Shown here: piece by piece, positions 1-6,886 of the stretch
Numbering within the stretch: position 1 is the stretch's first letter
Layout: the number at the start of each line of letters is the position of its first letter
Assembly: GCA_910584915.1 (NCBI GenBank)
Contig: CAJUDM010000041.1
Span: 1-23,554 of the forward strand
Direction: 5' to 3'
DNA length: 23,554 nucleotides
From: an uncultured Lachnospiraceae bacterium
GTDB lineage: Bacteria; Bacillota; Clostridia; Lachnospirales; Lachnospiraceae
Translations under genes and position numbers: made by a program
The notes under the pieces: generated by a model
Database searches by the model: none
Told to the model about the DNA's origin: nothing
The model's input: only the letters and a program-made list of their open reading frames with translations

Positions 1-329
1 TCATTTATATAGCCCTTTTTCAGATAGATAAAATATCCCTCGTCTTTGGTATAGGACAAATCCTCTATCATTTCATAATATTTTCTTGGTACTTGCCATT
101 TCTCAAGCCTCCTCTCCTGTTCCGCATTAAAACCCTGCTTCTTTTCTGCCATTCTGCTTGTACCGTCCGCAAGGTCATTACAGACAAGCATGTAGAGATA
201 TTCATTGACGCTTGCCCCCATTTTAGAGCATACGCCCTTTATCCTGTCTTTTTCGCCTTTGGGTATAACGAGGTTTATCCTGTCGTAATGCTCTTTGATA
301 TGCCGGTTCTTATACGCTGTTCTGTCCAT
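1..329 (-). CDS. Ribbon-helix-helix-like protein of a mobile element (3' end outside window)
   Basis: A minus-strand reading frame opens with ATG at 329 and is still open at base 1, giving 109 codons. It starts MDRTAYKNRHIKEHYDRINL, followed by VIPKGEKDRIK and a segment around MGASVNEYLYMLV. This N-terminal pattern is that of small ribbon-helix-helix (Arc/MetJ-like) DNA-binding proteins common on Firmicute conjugative and mobilizable elements. The second half (about residues 65-109, charged, rich in Glu, Lys and Tyr) is longer than the usual short RHH protein and I do not recognise it. An AGGCGG-type ribosome binding site and a good promoter lie upstream, so the gene is probably expressed. 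It reads away from rpsI, beyond the rpsI terminator. Family assignment is from recall of similar proteins; its role as repressor or antitoxin is inference. Confidence 0.62.
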   Translation of the reverse strand, partial: MDRTAYKNRHIKEHYDRINLVIPKGEKDRIKGVCSKMGASVNEYLYMLVCNDLADGTSRMAEKKQGFNAEQERRLEKWQVPRKYYEMIEDLSYTKDEGYFIYLKKGYIN

Positions 330-358
330 GAAAACACCGCCTTTTCTTTGATAACCGC

Positions 359-387
359 ATTATACAAAAGTCTTACGCAAGGCACAA
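359..387 (-). promoter_or_regulatory. Sigma-A type promoter for the RHH-like gene
   Basis: On the minus strand TTGTGC (382-387) and TATAAT (359-364) are separated by exactly 17 bases. The start codon of the RHH-like gene lies about 30 bases past the -10 box. Confidence 0.65.
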
Positions 388-404
388 GATTTTTATGCCC
401 TCAT

Positions 405-426
405 TTGTGTGCTACTTGTGTGCTAC
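405..426. repeat. Exact tandem 11-mer, two copies
   Basis: TTGTGTGCTAC occurs at 405-415 and again directly at 416-426. It lies just upstream of the RHH-gene promoter and about 50 bases from the rpsI terminator, at the presumed chromosome/element border. Two adjacent identical sites one helical turn apart fit a binding site for a repressor or recombinase. Function is inferred from position only. Confidence 0.55.
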
Positions 427-477
427 GCTTCAAAATCCAACACTTTTTACCACAATTTCAGATAACGCAGACATAAA

Positions 478-514
478 GAAAACCCTTGAAAATACTGGAC
501 TTTCAAGGGTTTCC
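478..514 (-). terminator. Intrinsic terminator after rpsI
   Basis: Perfect 12-base arms AAACCCTTGAAA (480-491) and TTTCAAGGGTTT (501-512) with a 9-base loop, followed on the minus strand by a T-rich stretch. It starts about 25 bases after the rpsI stop. Confidence 0.85.
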
Positions 515-538
515 CTAAATCTCTTATTCTGTTTGTAA

Positions 539-937
539 CTATCTCTTGCTGAACTGCGGTGCACGTCTCGCCGCCTTCAAGCCGTATTTCTTTCTCTCTT
601 TCATACGAGGATCCCTTGTCAGGAAACCGGCTTTCTTTAAAGCGGGCCTGTAGTCATTATCCACTGTGAGAAGAGCCCTTGCGATACCGTGTCTGATCGC
701 GCCTGCCTGACCGGTCGTACCGCCGCCCTTCACTGTCACGATCACATCAAATTTATCCACTGTCTCTGTCAGCGCCAGAGGCTGGCGAACGATAACCTTT
801 AACGTTTCAAGTCCGAAATAGTCATCGATATCGCGTCTGTTAACTGTAATATTTCCTTTGCCGGGTTTTAAATAAACTCTGGCAATCGATTTTTTTCTTC
901 TACCTGTACCGTAAAAATTATTTGCTGCTTTAGCCAT
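539..937 (-). CDS. rpsI: 30S ribosomal protein S9
   Basis: 132 residues, the normal length for bacterial uS9. The N-terminus MAKAANNFYGTGRRKKSIARV and the C-terminal RDPRMKERKKYGLKAARRAPQFSKR-type tail are diagnostic: the basic tail ending in Ser-Lys-Arg reaches the ribosomal P site and contacts tRNA. The ATG is preceded by AGGAG at a normal distance. It lies 28 bases downstream of rplM, the almost universal rplM-rpsI pair, and shares the promoter at 1572-1600. A strong terminator follows. Beyond the terminator lies element-like DNA, and the 3' end of rpsI is, from memory, one of the chromosomal sites used by some Firmicute conjugative elements. Confidence 0.98.
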   Translation of the reverse strand: MAKAANNFYGTGRRKKSIARVYLKPGKGNITVNRRDIDDYFGLETLKVIVRQPLALTETVDKFDVIVTVKGGGTTGQAGAIRHGIARALLTVDNDYRPALKKAGFLTRDPRMKERKKYGLKAARRAPQFSKR

Positions 938-965
938 TTTACTTTTCTCCTTTCAGTCCTTCTGG

Positions 966-1394
966 TTAAAATGTTAATACTTCCGGTTTCTGTGCAGCGT
1001 GTTTGTGATCCGGGCCTGCATAAACATAGAGTTTCTTATACATCTCTCTCCCTAAAGGTCCTTTCGGAAGCATGCCTTTAACAGCAAGTTCTATTACTTC
1101 TTCCGGCTTCTTCGCCAGCTTTTCTTTTAATGTAGTCTCTTTCATACCGCCGACATAATCGGAATGGCGGTAGTAGATTTTCTGATCCATTTTCCTGCCG
1201 GTCACTTTGATCTTTTCGGCATTTGTCACGATCACATAATCGCCCGTATCAATATGAGGGGTAAAGATAGGCTTATTTTTTCCTCTCAGCACTTTTGCAA
1301 CCTCAGATGCCAGACGTCCGAGTGTCATATCTGTAGCGTCCACTACGTACCACTTTTTTTCGATCGTAGCGGGACTTGCCATAAATGTTTTCAT
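966..1394 (-). CDS. rplM: 50S ribosomal protein L13
   Basis: Starting at the ATG at 1394 the protein is 142 residues, the typical uL13 length, opening MKTFMASPATIEKKWYVVDA. Conserved L13 segments include DMTLGRLASEVAKVLRGK near the N-terminus, HIDTGDYVIVTNAEKI, the KGMLPKGPLGREMYKKL motif and the C-terminal HKHAAQKPEVL. The start is chosen because GGAGG lies 7 bases upstream; an adjacent in-frame ATG at 1397 and an upstream in-frame ATG at 1418 are less well placed. It is the first gene of the rplM-rpsI unit, behind its own promoter and a leader of about 170 bases. Confidence 0.97.
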   Translation of the reverse strand: MKTFMASPATIEKKWYVVDATDMTLGRLASEVAKVLRGKNKPIFTPHIDTGDYVIVTNAEKIKVTGRKMDQKIYYRHSDYVGGMKETTLKEKLAKKPEEVIELAVKGMLPKGPLGREMYKKLYVYAGPDHKHAAQKPEVLTF

Positions 1395-1397
1395 CAT

Positions 1398-1565
1398 GTT
1401 TCCTCCATACAAAATCAAGTTACTTCAAACGCTTCTCTTATGCCGGATACCTCCTGCCTTTCATGCGGATGTCCGGGCCGCATTTCTACACATAGGAACT
1501 GATCCGTCTCCATGATCCGCCAGCCTGCCGGGGCTTTGGCACACTGCCGGAAAGTGTTGTCACAG
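1398..1565 (-). ncRNA. Structured rplM 5' leader (possible L13-type autoregulatory leader)
   Basis: From the expected start near 1565 the rplM transcript has a leader of roughly 170 bases, long for a housekeeping gene. It can fold into GCCA/TGGC plus GCC/GGC, a GATC/GATC hairpin, and a clear ATGCGG/CCGCAT hairpin (within about 1462-1482). A spare AGGAGG not followed by a start codon lies about 40-50 bases before the real ribosome binding site. Ribosomal-protein operons often carry such leaders, bound by the encoded protein. I cannot confirm a match to the known L13 leader family. Confidence 0.4.
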
Positions 1566-1571
1566 TTAAAT

Positions 1572-1600
1572 ATTATATAATTCCGGTTTTACTATGTCAA
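1572..1600 (-). promoter_or_regulatory. Strong promoter for rplM-rpsI
   Basis: Perfect TTGACA (1595-1600) and perfect TATAAT (1572-1577) with a 17-base spacer on the minus strand, the best consensus promoter in the window. It gives rplM-rpsI transcription independent of the upstream ecf-truA genes. Confidence 0.92.
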
Positions 1601-1746
1601 GCCGGATTTCCAAAATTTCCTGCGGTTTCAGGGACTTTTTTTAATTTATGCTGTTTTTTGCCGCAGTCCATTCGTGTGCGCCGCCGCTGGCTCCTTCGCT
1701 CCGCAAAAAATCCGCCTCCGGCAAAAATCCCGCCTCTCCGTTCAAT
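1601..1746. other. truA-rplM intergenic spacer, no gene seen
   Basis: About 145 bases between the truA stop and the rplM promoter. I see GC-rich imperfect hairpin potential and runs of A and T, but no convincing reading frame and no clear terminator. Together with the promoter and leader it makes up the 350-base gap before rplM. Confidence 0.5.
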
Positions 1747-2505
1747 CTATACGTCCTTCTCCTCAAACACATACTCTGCCAGGATCAGACCGCACGCCGG
1801 TGCCGTAGGACCTGCCGCGCTCCTGTCTCTTGCCGCCAGAATCTCCGGCATTATTTCCGGTTCCATCCGTCCGCGCCCTGCCTCTATCAGTGTCCCGGCA
1901 ATGATCCGCACCATATTGTACAAAAAACCGTTCCCTGTCACGCGGATCACGATCTCCTCCCCCGTCCTCTCCACATCCAGGGCATAGATCGTTCTGACTG
2001 TATTCTCCGCCTGACTCCCCGCGCTGCAAAAACTGGCGAAATCATGCTCCCCCACCAGATACTCTGCCGCACGCCGCATTTTTTCCTCATCCAACGGCAC
2101 ATAGGTAAAATGGGAGTACAGCCGTTTGACGGGATCTGGAAATTCCGAGTTCAAAATATGGTACTCGTATGTCTTCCTGCTTTTCATACGCCGCGGATGA
2201 AAGTCTGCGTCCGTCTCACCGGAGGCGCGCACCCTGATATCCTCCGGCAGGCGTTCATTCAGCGCATAGGCGAATTTCTCCCCGGGTATCCGCGACAGCG
2301 TATCGAACACGGCAATATTACACAATCCATGCACTCCCGCATCGGTCCTGCTGGCGCCTGTCACCCTGATATCCTCCCCTGTCAGTTCCGACAGAGCCCT
2401 GTTTAACTCTCCCTCTATCGTTCTCCCGTTCTTCTGAACCTGCCAGCCGCAGTATGATGTCCCGTCATAGGCCACTGTCAGGCAGATTCTCTTCTTGTTC
2501 AGCAT
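1747..2505 (-). CDS. truA: tRNA pseudouridine(38-40) synthase TruA
   Basis: 252 residues, normal for TruA, which isomerises uridines 38-40 in the tRNA anticodon arm. The N-terminus has the family signature VAYDGTSYCGWQVQ (residues about 11-24). The catalytic motif GASRTDAGVHG (about 50-60) contains the nucleophilic Asp55. The C-terminal part carries GNGFLYNMVRIIAGTL, the conserved second half of the fold. It sits 39 bases after ecfT in the conserved Firmicute order ecfA-ecfT-truA-rplM-rpsI and is probably cotranscribed with the ecf genes. The ATG at 2505 has only a weak GGA-type ribosome binding site. Confidence 0.97.
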   Translation of the reverse strand: MLNKKRICLTVAYDGTSYCGWQVQKNGRTIEGELNRALSELTGEDIRVTGASRTDAGVHGLCNIAVFDTLSRIPGEKFAYALNERLPEDIRVRASGETDADFHPRRMKSRKTYEYHILNSEFPDPVKRLYSHFTYVPLDEEKMRRAAEYLVGEHDFASFCSAGSQAENTVRTIYALDVERTGEEIVIRVTGNGFLYNMVRIIAGTLIEAGRGRMEPEIMPEILAARDRSAAGPTAPACGLILAEYVFEEKDV

Positions 2506-2544
2506 ATGCCGTTTCCATCCCGATCTTTCATTTTCCCTGCGCCC

Positions 2545-3363
2545 CTAAAAAATCCTCCCCCAGCGCACGATCCTTCCCACTGTGATACACAGCACAAAGT
2601 AAGCTGCCAGCACCAGGTAAGCTATATAATCCCTCTTCTCATAGTGTAACGGCTTCATCTTCGTCCGCCCTTCGCCGCCCCTGTAACAGCGGTTTTCCAT
2701 CGCCATGGACAGATCATCCGCTATCTGAAAGGAGGAGACGAAAAGCGGCACCAGAAGCGGCACCATGCTCTTTGCCTTTTTCAGTATATTTCCCTCGTCA
2801 AAGGATGCCCCCCTCGCCATCTGCGCTTTCATGATCCTGTCGGTCTTTTCGAGCAGCATCGGAATAAAGCGCAGGGAGATCGACATCATCATGGCAATCT
2901 CATGCACCGGAACCCTCACCTTCTGCAAAGGCTTCAATGCCTTTTCCATACCGTCCATCAGATTATTCGGCGTTGTGGTGAGCGTCATCACGGAGGAGCC
3001 GATGATCAGCAGGCTCAGCCTGACAGCCATTTTTACCGCCATATCGACGCCCTCCCTTGAGATTGTAAGTTTCCAGAAGGCAAAGATCACCTCCCCCTTT
3101 ATCATGAACAGATTCATCACAAAGGTGAGCACCAGCAAAAATAGAATGGACCGCATGCCCCGCACCATGAAACGGAACGGCACATGGGAAAGCCTGATCA
3201 CAGCCGCCAGAAAGAGAACGGCCGCCACATATCCCCCCGCCTGGTCCACCGCGACCAGAGAACAGATATATAACATCGTCGCCGCCAGTTTCACCCGGGG
3301 ATCCAGCCTGTGGATCACGGAATCCGTCTGATAATATTGTCCAAGTGTGATATCTTTTAACAT
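2545..3363 (-). CDS. ecfT: ECF transporter transmembrane component EcfT
   Basis: 272 residues. This membrane scaffold links the two ATPases EcfA1/EcfA2 to exchangeable vitamin-binding S components. The start MLKDITLGQYYQTDSVIHRLDPRVKL is typical of EcfT. Several hydrophobic segments follow (about 28-60, 68-90, 110-130), then a long cytosolic stretch with the coupling-helix motifs AQMARGASF (about 183-191) and AMENRCYRGG, which contact the ATPases, and a last membrane helix near the C-terminus. No S component is encoded in the window, so it presumably serves S proteins encoded elsewhere (group II ECF system). It lies 132 bases after ecfA2, a looser spacing than between the ATPase genes. Confidence 0.95.
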   Translation of the reverse strand: MLKDITLGQYYQTDSVIHRLDPRVKLAATMLYICSLVAVDQAGGYVAAVLFLAAVIRLSHVPFRFMVRGMRSILFLLVLTFVMNLFMIKGEVIFAFWKLTISREGVDMAVKMAVRLSLLIIGSSVMTLTTTPNNLMDGMEKALKPLQKVRVPVHEIAMMMSISLRFIPMLLEKTDRIMKAQMARGASFDEGNILKKAKSMVPLLVPLFVSSFQIADDLSMAMENRCYRGGEGRTKMKPLHYEKRDYIAYLVLAAYFVLCITVGRIVRWGRIF

Positions 3364-3495
3364 TTCCTGTTTTTACTCCCGCTCATATGGTGACAGCCCG
3401 GCTTCCCGAAAACCATCACGCTCCATCCCGGCTGAGATCCGTTCCCGCCGGGGTTTCGCAGCGCTCCTCTCCGCCCTTCGGATTCCCGCCAGCCT

Positions 3496-4338
3496 CTACA
3501 GGCAGTCCAGTATCGCCCGCTTTGCCTCCTCTATCGTGATCGCTCCGGTGTCCACCGCCCAGCCGGATCTCTTCAGCGCATACATCACATCCGTCACCTG
3601 CGGAACGGACAGCCCCATCGACTCCAGCTCCTCCTTATGGGCAAACACCTGCCGCGGCTCATCGTCATAGCAGATACTGCCACGGTTCATCACTATGATC
3701 CTGTCCACATACTCCGCCACATCATCCATGCTGTGGGACACCAGGATCACCGTGATCCCCCTCTCCTTCCTGATGGAAGCCACCAACCCCAGGATCTCGT
3801 CCCTGCCCTTCGGATCCAGCCCCGCCGTGGGCTCATCCAGGATCAGCACTTCCGGCTTCATGGCGAGCACCCCCGCGATCGCCGCCCGGCGTTTCTGCCC
3901 GCCGGAAAGGTCAAAAGGGGACTGATAAAAATATTCGTCCGGCAGCCCGACCTGTTTTAACGCCTCAAAAGCCCGCAGTTCCACCTCTTTTCTGTCAAGC
4001 CCCAGATTCTTCGGTCCAAAACAGACATCCGCAAACACATCCGTCTCAAACAGCTGATGTTCCGGATACTGGAATACCAGCCCGACTTTGCTGCGGAGTT
4101 TCTTTTTACTGAAATCCTTATCGTGGATATCTTCCCCGTTATAGTAAATATTTCCGGATGTGGGTTTCAGCAGAGCGTTCAGATGCTGCACCAGTGTGGA
4201 TTTCCCGGAGCCGGTATGGCCGATCAGTCCGATAAACTGTCCGTCCGGTATCACCAGGGATACATCATTGACCGCACGCACCAGAAGTTCCGTGCCGCTT
4301 CCGTATTCATATGTTACATGGTCTAAAATCAGTGCCAT
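3496..4338 (-). CDS. ecfA2: ECF transporter ATP-binding protein EcfA2
   Basis: 280 residues, one ABC ATPase domain. Walker A GHTGSGKST is at about residues 39-47, Q-loop VFQYPEHQLF (about 89-98), signature LSGGQKRR, Walker B VLILDEPTAGLDP and the switch histidine in VSHSMDD. The YPEHQLF Q-loop and the C-terminal dimerisation extension (after about residue 220) are characteristic of EcfA2. The ATG follows the ecfA1 stop by 3 bases, with GGGGAG at a proper distance, so translation is probably coupled. It pairs with EcfA1 to form the heterodimeric ATPase of the vitamin transporter. Confidence 0.95.
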   Translation of the reverse strand: MALILDHVTYEYGSGTELLVRAVNDVSLVIPDGQFIGLIGHTGSGKSTLVQHLNALLKPTSGNIYYNGEDIHDKDFSKKKLRSKVGLVFQYPEHQLFETDVFADVCFGPKNLGLDRKEVELRAFEALKQVGLPDEYFYQSPFDLSGGQKRRAAIAGVLAMKPEVLILDEPTAGLDPKGRDEILGLVASIRKERGITVILVSHSMDDVAEYVDRIIVMNRGSICYDDEPRQVFAHKEELESMGLSVPQVTDVMYALKRSGWAVDTGAITIEEAKRAILDCL

Positions 4339-4341
4339 CTG

Positions 4342-5202
4342 TCATCTCCCCGCCTTTTGACTGCTCAGGGCGTCCGTCAGTTCCTTCACTGTCAGGATAC
4401 CGGAGGGCAGAGCGAGTCCGCTCTTTTTCAGTTCATGCGCCAGAAGCGTTACTTTCGGCACATCCAACCGCAGTTCCTTCAGCTTTTCCACCTCTGAAAA
4501 GACCTCCCTGGGTGTCCCCTGCATGGCGATCTTTCCGCTGTCCATCACAAACACCTTATCCGCGTAAATGATCTCTTCCATATAATGGGTGATCAGAATA
4601 ACCGTCACTCTTTCCACATCGTTCAGCGCGCGTACCGCCCGGATCACCTCCCTGCGTCCGCCGGGATCCAGCATGGCGGTAGGCTCATCCAGCACAATGC
4701 ACTTCGGATGCATGGCAAGGACCCCCGCTATGGATACCCGCTGTTTCTGTCCGCCGGAGAGCTTGTTCGGCGCAAATTTGCGGTATTCATACATCCCCAC
4801 CGCCTTAAGGCTCTCCTCCACACGCTCCCAGATCTCCTTTGTCGGCACGCCCATATTCTCCGGTCCGAACCCCACATCCTCCTCCACCACCTGTCCGATG
4901 ATCTGATTGTCGGGGTTCTGAAAGACCATGCCGGCTCTCTGTCTGATCTCCCAGAGTTTTTCTTTGTCCTCCGTATCCATGCCATCCACCCACACTGTTC
5001 CCTCGGTGGGCATCAAAATAGCGTTTAAATGCTTCGCCAGTGTGGATTTTCCGGAACCATTATGTCCCAAAATAGCAATGAAATCCCCGGGTTCCACCTC
5101 CAGATCGACATGATCCACTGCCGTCGTGATACCCTCGACATTTCCTTCTTCATCACGCCTGATATAATCAAAAACAAGATCTTTCGTCTTTACAATCTTC
5201 AT
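4342..5202 (-). CDS. ecfA1: ECF transporter ATP-binding protein EcfA1
   Basis: 286 residues from the ATG at 5202, chosen because GGGAG lies 5 bases upstream and the protein then begins MKIVKTKDLVFDY, as in EcfA1. The frame is open further upstream to 5289, but that segment is within the leader. Motifs: Walker A GHNGSGKST (about 41-49), Q-loop VFQNPDNQI, signature LSGGQKQR, Walker B CIVLDEPTAMLDP, switch THYMEE. The FQNPDNQ Q-loop distinguishes EcfA1 from EcfA2. It is the first gene of the block running ecfA1-ecfA2-ecfT-truA, behind the promoter at 5290-5323, and diverges from the M15 peptidase gene. Confidence 0.95.
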   Translation of the reverse strand: MKIVKTKDLVFDYIRRDEEGNVEGITTAVDHVDLEVEPGDFIAILGHNGSGKSTLAKHLNAILMPTEGTVWVDGMDTEDKEKLWEIRQRAGMVFQNPDNQIIGQVVEEDVGFGPENMGVPTKEIWERVEESLKAVGMYEYRKFAPNKLSGGQKQRVSIAGVLAMHPKCIVLDEPTAMLDPGGRREVIRAVRALNDVERVTVILITHYMEEIIYADKVFVMDSGKIAMQGTPREVFSEVEKLKELRLDVPKVTLLAHELKKSGLALPSGILTVKELTDALSSQKAGR

Positions 5203-5289
5203 AGATACTCCCGCCCGCCGCAAGTCCTCCCGCATCACTGCCCTGACTTTTGCCGGCGCCCGTTCCCTGTAACAACGGTTTACACACAA

Positions 5290-5323
5290 ATTATAGTATA
5301 CAGGATATTATTCCTGATTACAA
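5290..5323 (-). promoter_or_regulatory. Promoter for the ecfA1 operon
   Basis: Minus-strand TTGTAA (5318-5323) and TATACT (5295-5300) with a 17-base spacer; an overlapping TATAAT at 5290-5295 gives an alternative -10. The leader to the ecfA1 start is about 80 bases. The -35 box overlaps that of the divergent promoter at 5317-5345. Confidence 0.7.
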
Positions 5324-5345
5324 GCCGCGAAAAATGTGTTACAAT
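5317..5345 (+). promoter_or_regulatory. Promoter for the M15 peptidase gene, apparently leaderless
   Basis: Plus-strand ATTACA (5317-5322), 17-base spacer, extended -10 TGTTACAAT with hexamer 5340-5345. The start codon at 5352 is only 6 bases past the -10, where the transcript itself should begin. No Shine-Dalgarno sequence fits before the ATG. Confidence 0.6.
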
Positions 5346-5351
5346 TTTTGT

Positions 5352-6344
5352 ATGGGTAAAAATATATTGAGCAACAGACAGAAAAAAATTCTTTATAAGA
5401 ATGCTGGGATCCTGATCATCCTGATGATCATATGTGCAGTCATGGTGCGTTCCGGCATTCTGACCGGCGGTGAGACGCTCGAAGATCTCGCGGCAAAGCA
5501 GCAGCAGGCATCCGGGTCATCCGAAAATACCTCCTCCCCTGACGAGTCTTCTCCTCTACAGGTGGAAAGCTTACCGCAGGACACGCCGGATTCCCTCCCC
5601 CCTCTCCCGGAAAACGGATCTGGACAGCCCGCTGACGGGACGCTCCCCTCCGCCGGACCGGAAAATGATGCTGAGCGATCCACAGTGAACCATCCAGAAA
5701 ATAATAATGATCTGCCGCAGGAGGAAACAGCTATGGAGGACAGGGTGACCTATCAGGAAGGCTTCTACTATGAATCTTTAAGTGATGACATAAAATCAAG
5801 GATCACCGGCATCTCCTACCCCGCGGATGACACAAGCGCCGCCATCTCCTATGATACACTCCGCTATGTGAGTGTTTTATACTGTGATTTCGACGGGGAA
5901 ACCCGGAGAGGGGAACTGATCTGCCACAAGGCGATCGCACAGGATCTGACCGAGATCTTCTGCGCACTCTATGAGGCGCGGTATCCGGTGGAAAAGATAT
6001 GTCTGGTGGACGAATATCAGGGGGACGACAACCTGTCCATGGAAGACAATAACACTTCCTGTTTCAATTACAGGGCTCTTCCCTCCGGCAGACTCTCCAA
6101 CCATGCCTACGGCCTTGCTGTCGACTTAAACCCTCTTTACAATCCTTACATCACCACCCGCAAGGACGGCACAGTCAATATTGCTCCCGCCAAAGGCGAG
6201 GCCTACGCCGACAGAGACCAGACATTTCCCTACAAGATCGACAAGGAAGATCTCGCCTACCAGCTTTTCATCGAACACGGCTTTACCTGGGGCGGCAGCT
6301 GGCGTTCCAGCAAAGATTATCAGCATTTTGAGAAGGAGATATGA
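5352..6344 (+). CDS. Membrane-anchored M15-family (VanY-like) peptidase
   Basis: 330 residues from the ATG at 5352. A basic N-terminus (MGKNILSNRQKK) is followed by one hydrophobic helix (about 15-35), then a low-complexity Ser/Pro/Glu/Asn linker to about residue 135, which would span the wall. The C-terminal catalytic domain has the M15 zinc motif SNHAYGLAVDLNP (about 249-261; His251 and Asp258 as ligands) and KDYQHFE near the end (His325 as third ligand, with the upstream Asp322). This arrangement matches the Peptidase_M15_4 group, which includes L,D- and D,D-peptidases cutting peptidoglycan cross-links or stems. It has no ribosome binding site but a promoter ending at the ATG. Whether it is a carboxypeptidase or endopeptidase cannot be decided from sequence. 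Confidence 0.88.
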   Translation: MGKNILSNRQKKILYKNAGILIILMIICAVMVRSGILTGGETLEDLAAKQQQASGSSENTSSPDESSPLQVESLPQDTPDSLPPLPENGSGQPADGTLPSAGPENDAERSTVNHPENNNDLPQEETAMEDRVTYQEGFYYESLSDDIKSRITGISYPADDTSAAISYDTLRYVSVLYCDFDGETRRGELICHKAIAQDLTEIFCALYEARYPVEKICLVDEYQGDDNLSMEDNNTSCFNYRALPSGRLSNHAYGLAVDLNPLYNPYITTRKDGTVNIAPAKGEAYADRDQTFPYKIDKEDLAYQLFIEHGFTWGGSWRSSKDYQHFEKEI

Positions 6345-6398
6345 TCCGCTTTCGTACAGCAGTTCAGCCTTTCCTCCCCACTGTTGTGCTTTCCTTCC

Positions 6399-6414
6399 GT
6401 TTTTTGCAAAAAAC
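6399..6414. repeat. 16-base perfect palindrome upstream of the HTH gene
   Basis: G-TTTTTT-GC-AAAAAA-C is perfectly self-complementary. It lies about 30 bases before a weak extended -10 element (TGATAGAAT, 6436-6444) and 80 bases before the HTH gene. It could be an operator for that gene's product or the tail of a terminator for the M15 gene; neither is shown. Confidence 0.4.
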
Positions 6415-6493
6415 TTCCATACGCACCGATGGTTGTGATAGAATGGAAAGAACATGACAAACACACTCTCACCAGGACAAAGGAGACACACAG

Positions 6494-6886
6494 ATGGATA
6501 AAAAGCGCCCCTTAGATACAAAATTTATTCCGGAAAGGATCACAAAGCTGCGGATGGAGCACAATGTTTCCGAATATCAGCTCAGTCTGGACCTCGGTTT
6601 CAGCAAAGGCTATATTCAGGCAATCTCCTCGGGAAATATACTGCCCTCCCTCGGCGCCCTCTATAAGATCTGCGAATATTTCGAGATCACTCCCGAACAG
6701 TTTTTTGCCGGTGAGAACAGCGACACCAAACTGTTGGGAGATCTGCTCGGCGCACTCCGCGAGATGTCCGAGGAAGAACAGTATACCCTGTACCATTTCC
6801 TGAAAGGCGGAAAACTGCCGGAGTTGAGAGCCCTGAAAAATCTTAATCCGGAATCACCGGAACTGCCCCCGCAGGAACGGGGCTGA
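6494..6886 (+). CDS. XRE-family helix-turn-helix regulator
   Basis: 130 residues. Residues about 11-70 form a Cro/CI-type HTH: FIPERITKLRMEHNVSEYQLSLDLG, the recognition-helix region FSKGYIQAISSGNILPSLGALYKICEYF, and the usual closing EITPEQFF. The rest is an acidic helical stretch (LLGALREMSEEEQYTLYHFLKG) with a proline-rich tail and no recognised sensing domain. The ATG at 6494 has GGAG 9 bases upstream. The last 44 bases overlap the 3' end of the convergent M20 hydrolase gene, so the tail sequence serves both genes. The target is unknown; autoregulation through the palindrome at 6399-6414 is possible. Confidence 0.9.
   Translation: MDKKRPLDTKFIPERITKLRMEHNVSEYQLSLDLGFSKGYIQAISSGNILPSLGALYKICEYFEITPEQFFAGENSDTKLLGDLLGALREMSEEEQYTLYHFLKGGKLPELRALKNLNPESPELPPQERG

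Noticed and set aside
93..476. 127-residue plus-strand open frame near the left end
   Set aside because: The opposite strand carries the better-supported RHH-like gene with promoter; this frame also runs through the tandem repeat and the promoter region.
1648..2406. 252-residue plus-strand open frame
   Set aside because: It lies entirely antisense to truA and is rich in Pro, His, Cys and Arg as expected from the complement of a GC-rich gene; no ribosome binding site or family motif.
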